Source of the DNA: Bryobacterales bacterium
GTDB taxonomy: Bacteria > Acidobacteriota > Terriglobia > Bryobacterales > Bryobacteraceae
Length of the DNA: 6,180 nucleotides
Direction: 5' to 3'
NCBI GenBank assembly: GCA_003164075.1
Contig: PLRZ01000347.1
Coordinates: 3,777 to 9,956, forward strand
The notes beneath the pieces were generated by a model that worked only from the letters and a program-made list of their open reading frames with translations, was not told the origin of the DNA and did no database searches. Below, piece after piece: positions 4,698 to 6,180 of this stretch. Position 1 is the stretch's first letter; each line of letters starts with the position of its first letter. A program made the translations under genes and the position numbers.

Positions 4698-6131
4698 ATG
4701 CTGCCTCCAGGTTGCGTGAAACGGCTGGTCTTGTTGCTGGGACCGCGGGCCTGCCTCGACCGGCCGGAAGACCTGGCGCTCTACGAGTACGATGGCGGCA
4801 TCGACAAACATCGCCCGGACGTGGTGGTGTTTCCGCGCGATACCAAAGATGTCGCCGGGATCGTGAAGATCGCACAGGAATTCGCGGTGCCGTTTGTGGG
4901 GCGCGGCGCGGGCACGGGGCTCTCGGGTGGGGCCATCCCGCGGGAGGGCGGCATCCTGATCGCCTTCGCGCGTATGAACGCCATCCTCGAAATCGACATC
5001 GAGAACGAGCGCGCCACGGTCCAGCCGGGCGTGGTGAATCTGGACATCACCGGGGCGGTGGAGCGCAACGGCTATTTTTACGCGCCAGACCCATCGAGCC
5101 AGCGCGCCTGCACCATCGGCGGGAACGTCTCGGAGAACGCCGGCGGACCGCACACGCTGGCCTATGGGGTGACCACCAACCACGTGCTGGGGCTCGAAGT
5201 GGTGATGCCCGATGGCACGGTGGTGGAGACCGGCGGGAAGGAGATGGACCTGCCGGGGTACGATTTGACGGGCCTGTTGACCGGGTCGGAAGGCACCATG
5301 GTGCTGGTGACACGCGTCATCACCCGGTTGATGTACAAGCCGGAGGCGGTCAAAACGATTCTGGCGGTATACGAAACCAACGAGGATGCCGGACGGACGG
5401 TGGCCGAAATCACGGCGCGGGCCATTACGCCGGTAGCGGTGGAGATGCTGGACGGGGTGATGCTGCGGATGGTGGAAGAGGCTACTCACGCGGGTTATCC
5501 CATGGACGCCGCGGCGGTCCTGCTGATCGAGTTGGAAGGTCTGGGGGAAGTGGTGGAAGAGCAGGTGGCGCAGATACGCGAAGCTTGCGCGGTGTGCGGG
5601 GCGCGTGAATTCCGCGTGGCGCGGACCGCCGAAGAGCGCGATTTGCTGTGGAAGGGACGCAAGAATGCATTCGGAGCGGTGGGACGCGTGAGCCCCACTT
5701 ACTATGTGCAGGACGGCGTGGTGCCGCGCACCAAGATCGCTCCGACGCTTCATTTCATCGGCGAAACGGCGATCAAATACGGGCTGACCATCAGCAATAT
5801 TTTCCACGCGGGCGACGGCAACATGCACCCTATCATTCTGTTCGACGCTCGCAAGCCGGGCGAGATGGAGCGGGCGCGCGCGGCGGGCGGGGAGATTCTG
5901 ACGTACTGCATTGAGGCCGGCGGGTCGATTACGGGGGAGCACGGCGTGGGCATGGAAAAGAATGAGCTCATGGGCAAACAGTTCTCGCCGGAAACGCTGG
6001 AGACGATGGGGAGGCTGAAGACGCTGTTCGATCCCGATGGCCGGTTGAATCCCGGGAAGGTGCTGCCTACCGGCCGGGGATGCCTGGAGATCCGCCAAAA
6101 GACGCTGACCGGGGGGCAGGTTTTGTATTGA
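4698..6131 (+). CDS. glcD: GlcD, FAD-binding subunit of glycolate oxidase-type 2-hydroxyacid dehydrogenase
   Basis: A 477-residue flavoprotein of the VAO/PCMH family (E. coli GlcD is 499). It oxidises glycolate, or a similar 2-hydroxy acid such as D-lactate, to the 2-oxo acid and normally works with GlcE and the iron-sulfur subunit GlcF. Seen: DVVVFPRDTKDVAGIVKIA (41-59), the FAD pyrophosphate loop GRGAGTGLSGGAIP (68-81), and PDPSSQRACTIGGNVSENAGG (130-150) with YGVTTNHVLGLEVV after it, then the FAD-oxidase C-terminal domain. His370 and His377 in HAGDGNMHP, Glu414 and His415 in GEHGVG match the metal ligands and catalytic His known in human D-2-hydroxyglutarate dehydrogenase (His434, His441, Glu475, His476). 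The ending FDPDGRLNPGKVLP is typical. ATG 4698 is preferred over 4602 because the family similarity begins just after it. Only 49 bases follow, so glcE/glcF cannot be seen; a stand-alone D-lactate dehydrogenase role is possible. Confidence 0.93.
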   Translation: MLPPGCVKRLVLLLGPRACLDRPEDLALYEYDGGIDKHRPDVVVFPRDTKDVAGIVKIAQEFAVPFVGRGAGTGLSGGAIPREGGILIAFARMNAILEIDIENERATVQPGVVNLDITGAVERNGYFYAPDPSSQRACTIGGNVSENAGGPHTLAYGVTTNHVLGLEVVMPDGTVVETGGKEMDLPGYDLTGLLTGSEGTMVLVTRVITRLMYKPEAVKTILAVYETNEDAGRTVAEITARAITPVAVEMLDGVMLRMVEEATHAGYPMDAAAVLLIELEGLGEVVEEQVAQIREACAVCGAREFRVARTAEERDLLWKGRKNAFGAVGRVSPTYYVQDGVVPRTKIAPTLHFIGETAIKYGLTISNIFHAGDGNMHPIILFDARKPGEMERARAAGGEILTYCIEAGGSITGEHGVGMEKNELMGKQFSPETLETMGRLKTLFDPDGRLNPGKVLPTGRGCLEIRQKTLTGGQVLY

Positions 6132-6180
6132 CGGATTGGCTTAGGGGCCGCGAAAGAATATCCTGTGCATTTCAGACCCA

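Noticed and set aside
4458..6098. Very long minus-strand open frame (546 codons) opposite glcD
   Set aside because: It is a high-GC mirror of the glcD reading frame, rich in His, Arg and Gln, with no domain; glcD on the plus strand is unmistakable.
6132..6180. Possible start of glcE after glcD
   Set aside because: Only 49 bases remain, with no recognisable start or motif.

Overview
The window is GC-rich bacterial chromosomal DNA with ordinary, densely packed housekeeping and accessory genes. The FeoB subtype, the style of the transglycosylase and the intergenic palindrome together suggest an Acidobacteriota member (Solibacter/Bryobacter-like). That is an inference from remembered family resemblance; nothing in the window (no rRNA, no marker gene) proves it.

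Layout: (1) 56-517, minus: a RimI-like GNAT N-acetyltransferase. (2) 518-637: a 120-bp divergent intergenic region with a good sigma-70-type promoter (TTGACA, 17 bp, CATACT) firing right at feoA. (3) 638-2826, plus: feoA and feoB, translationally coupled through a TGATG stop/start overlap; together they form a GTP-dependent ferrous iron importer. (4) 2815-4272, minus: a secreted peptidoglycan hydrolase with an N-terminal SLT lytic transglycosylase domain and a C-terminal domain carrying M15/DUF5715-like metal-ligand spacing. Its last 12 bases overlap the end of feoB tail to tail. (5) 4273-4697: a 425-bp intergenic region between divergent gene starts. It holds a 153-bp imperfect palindrome (4288-4440) and a small second hairpin near 4561-4578. 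(6) 4698-6131, plus: GlcD, the FAD subunit of a glycolate oxidase-type dehydrogenase. Its usual partners GlcE/GlcF would lie beyond the right edge if present.

Functionally these are separate units: Fe(II) uptake, cell-wall turnover, oxidation of 2-hydroxy acids and protein N-acetylation. I see no CRISPR array, RNA gene, transposase, phage gene or defence system. The points most worth a second look are the two-domain wall hydrolase, the mobile-looking palindrome next to its promoter, the Cys-rich N-terminus of FeoB, and the loss of the RimI catalytic glutamate in the acetyltransferase. I did not find a convincing previously undescribed system.
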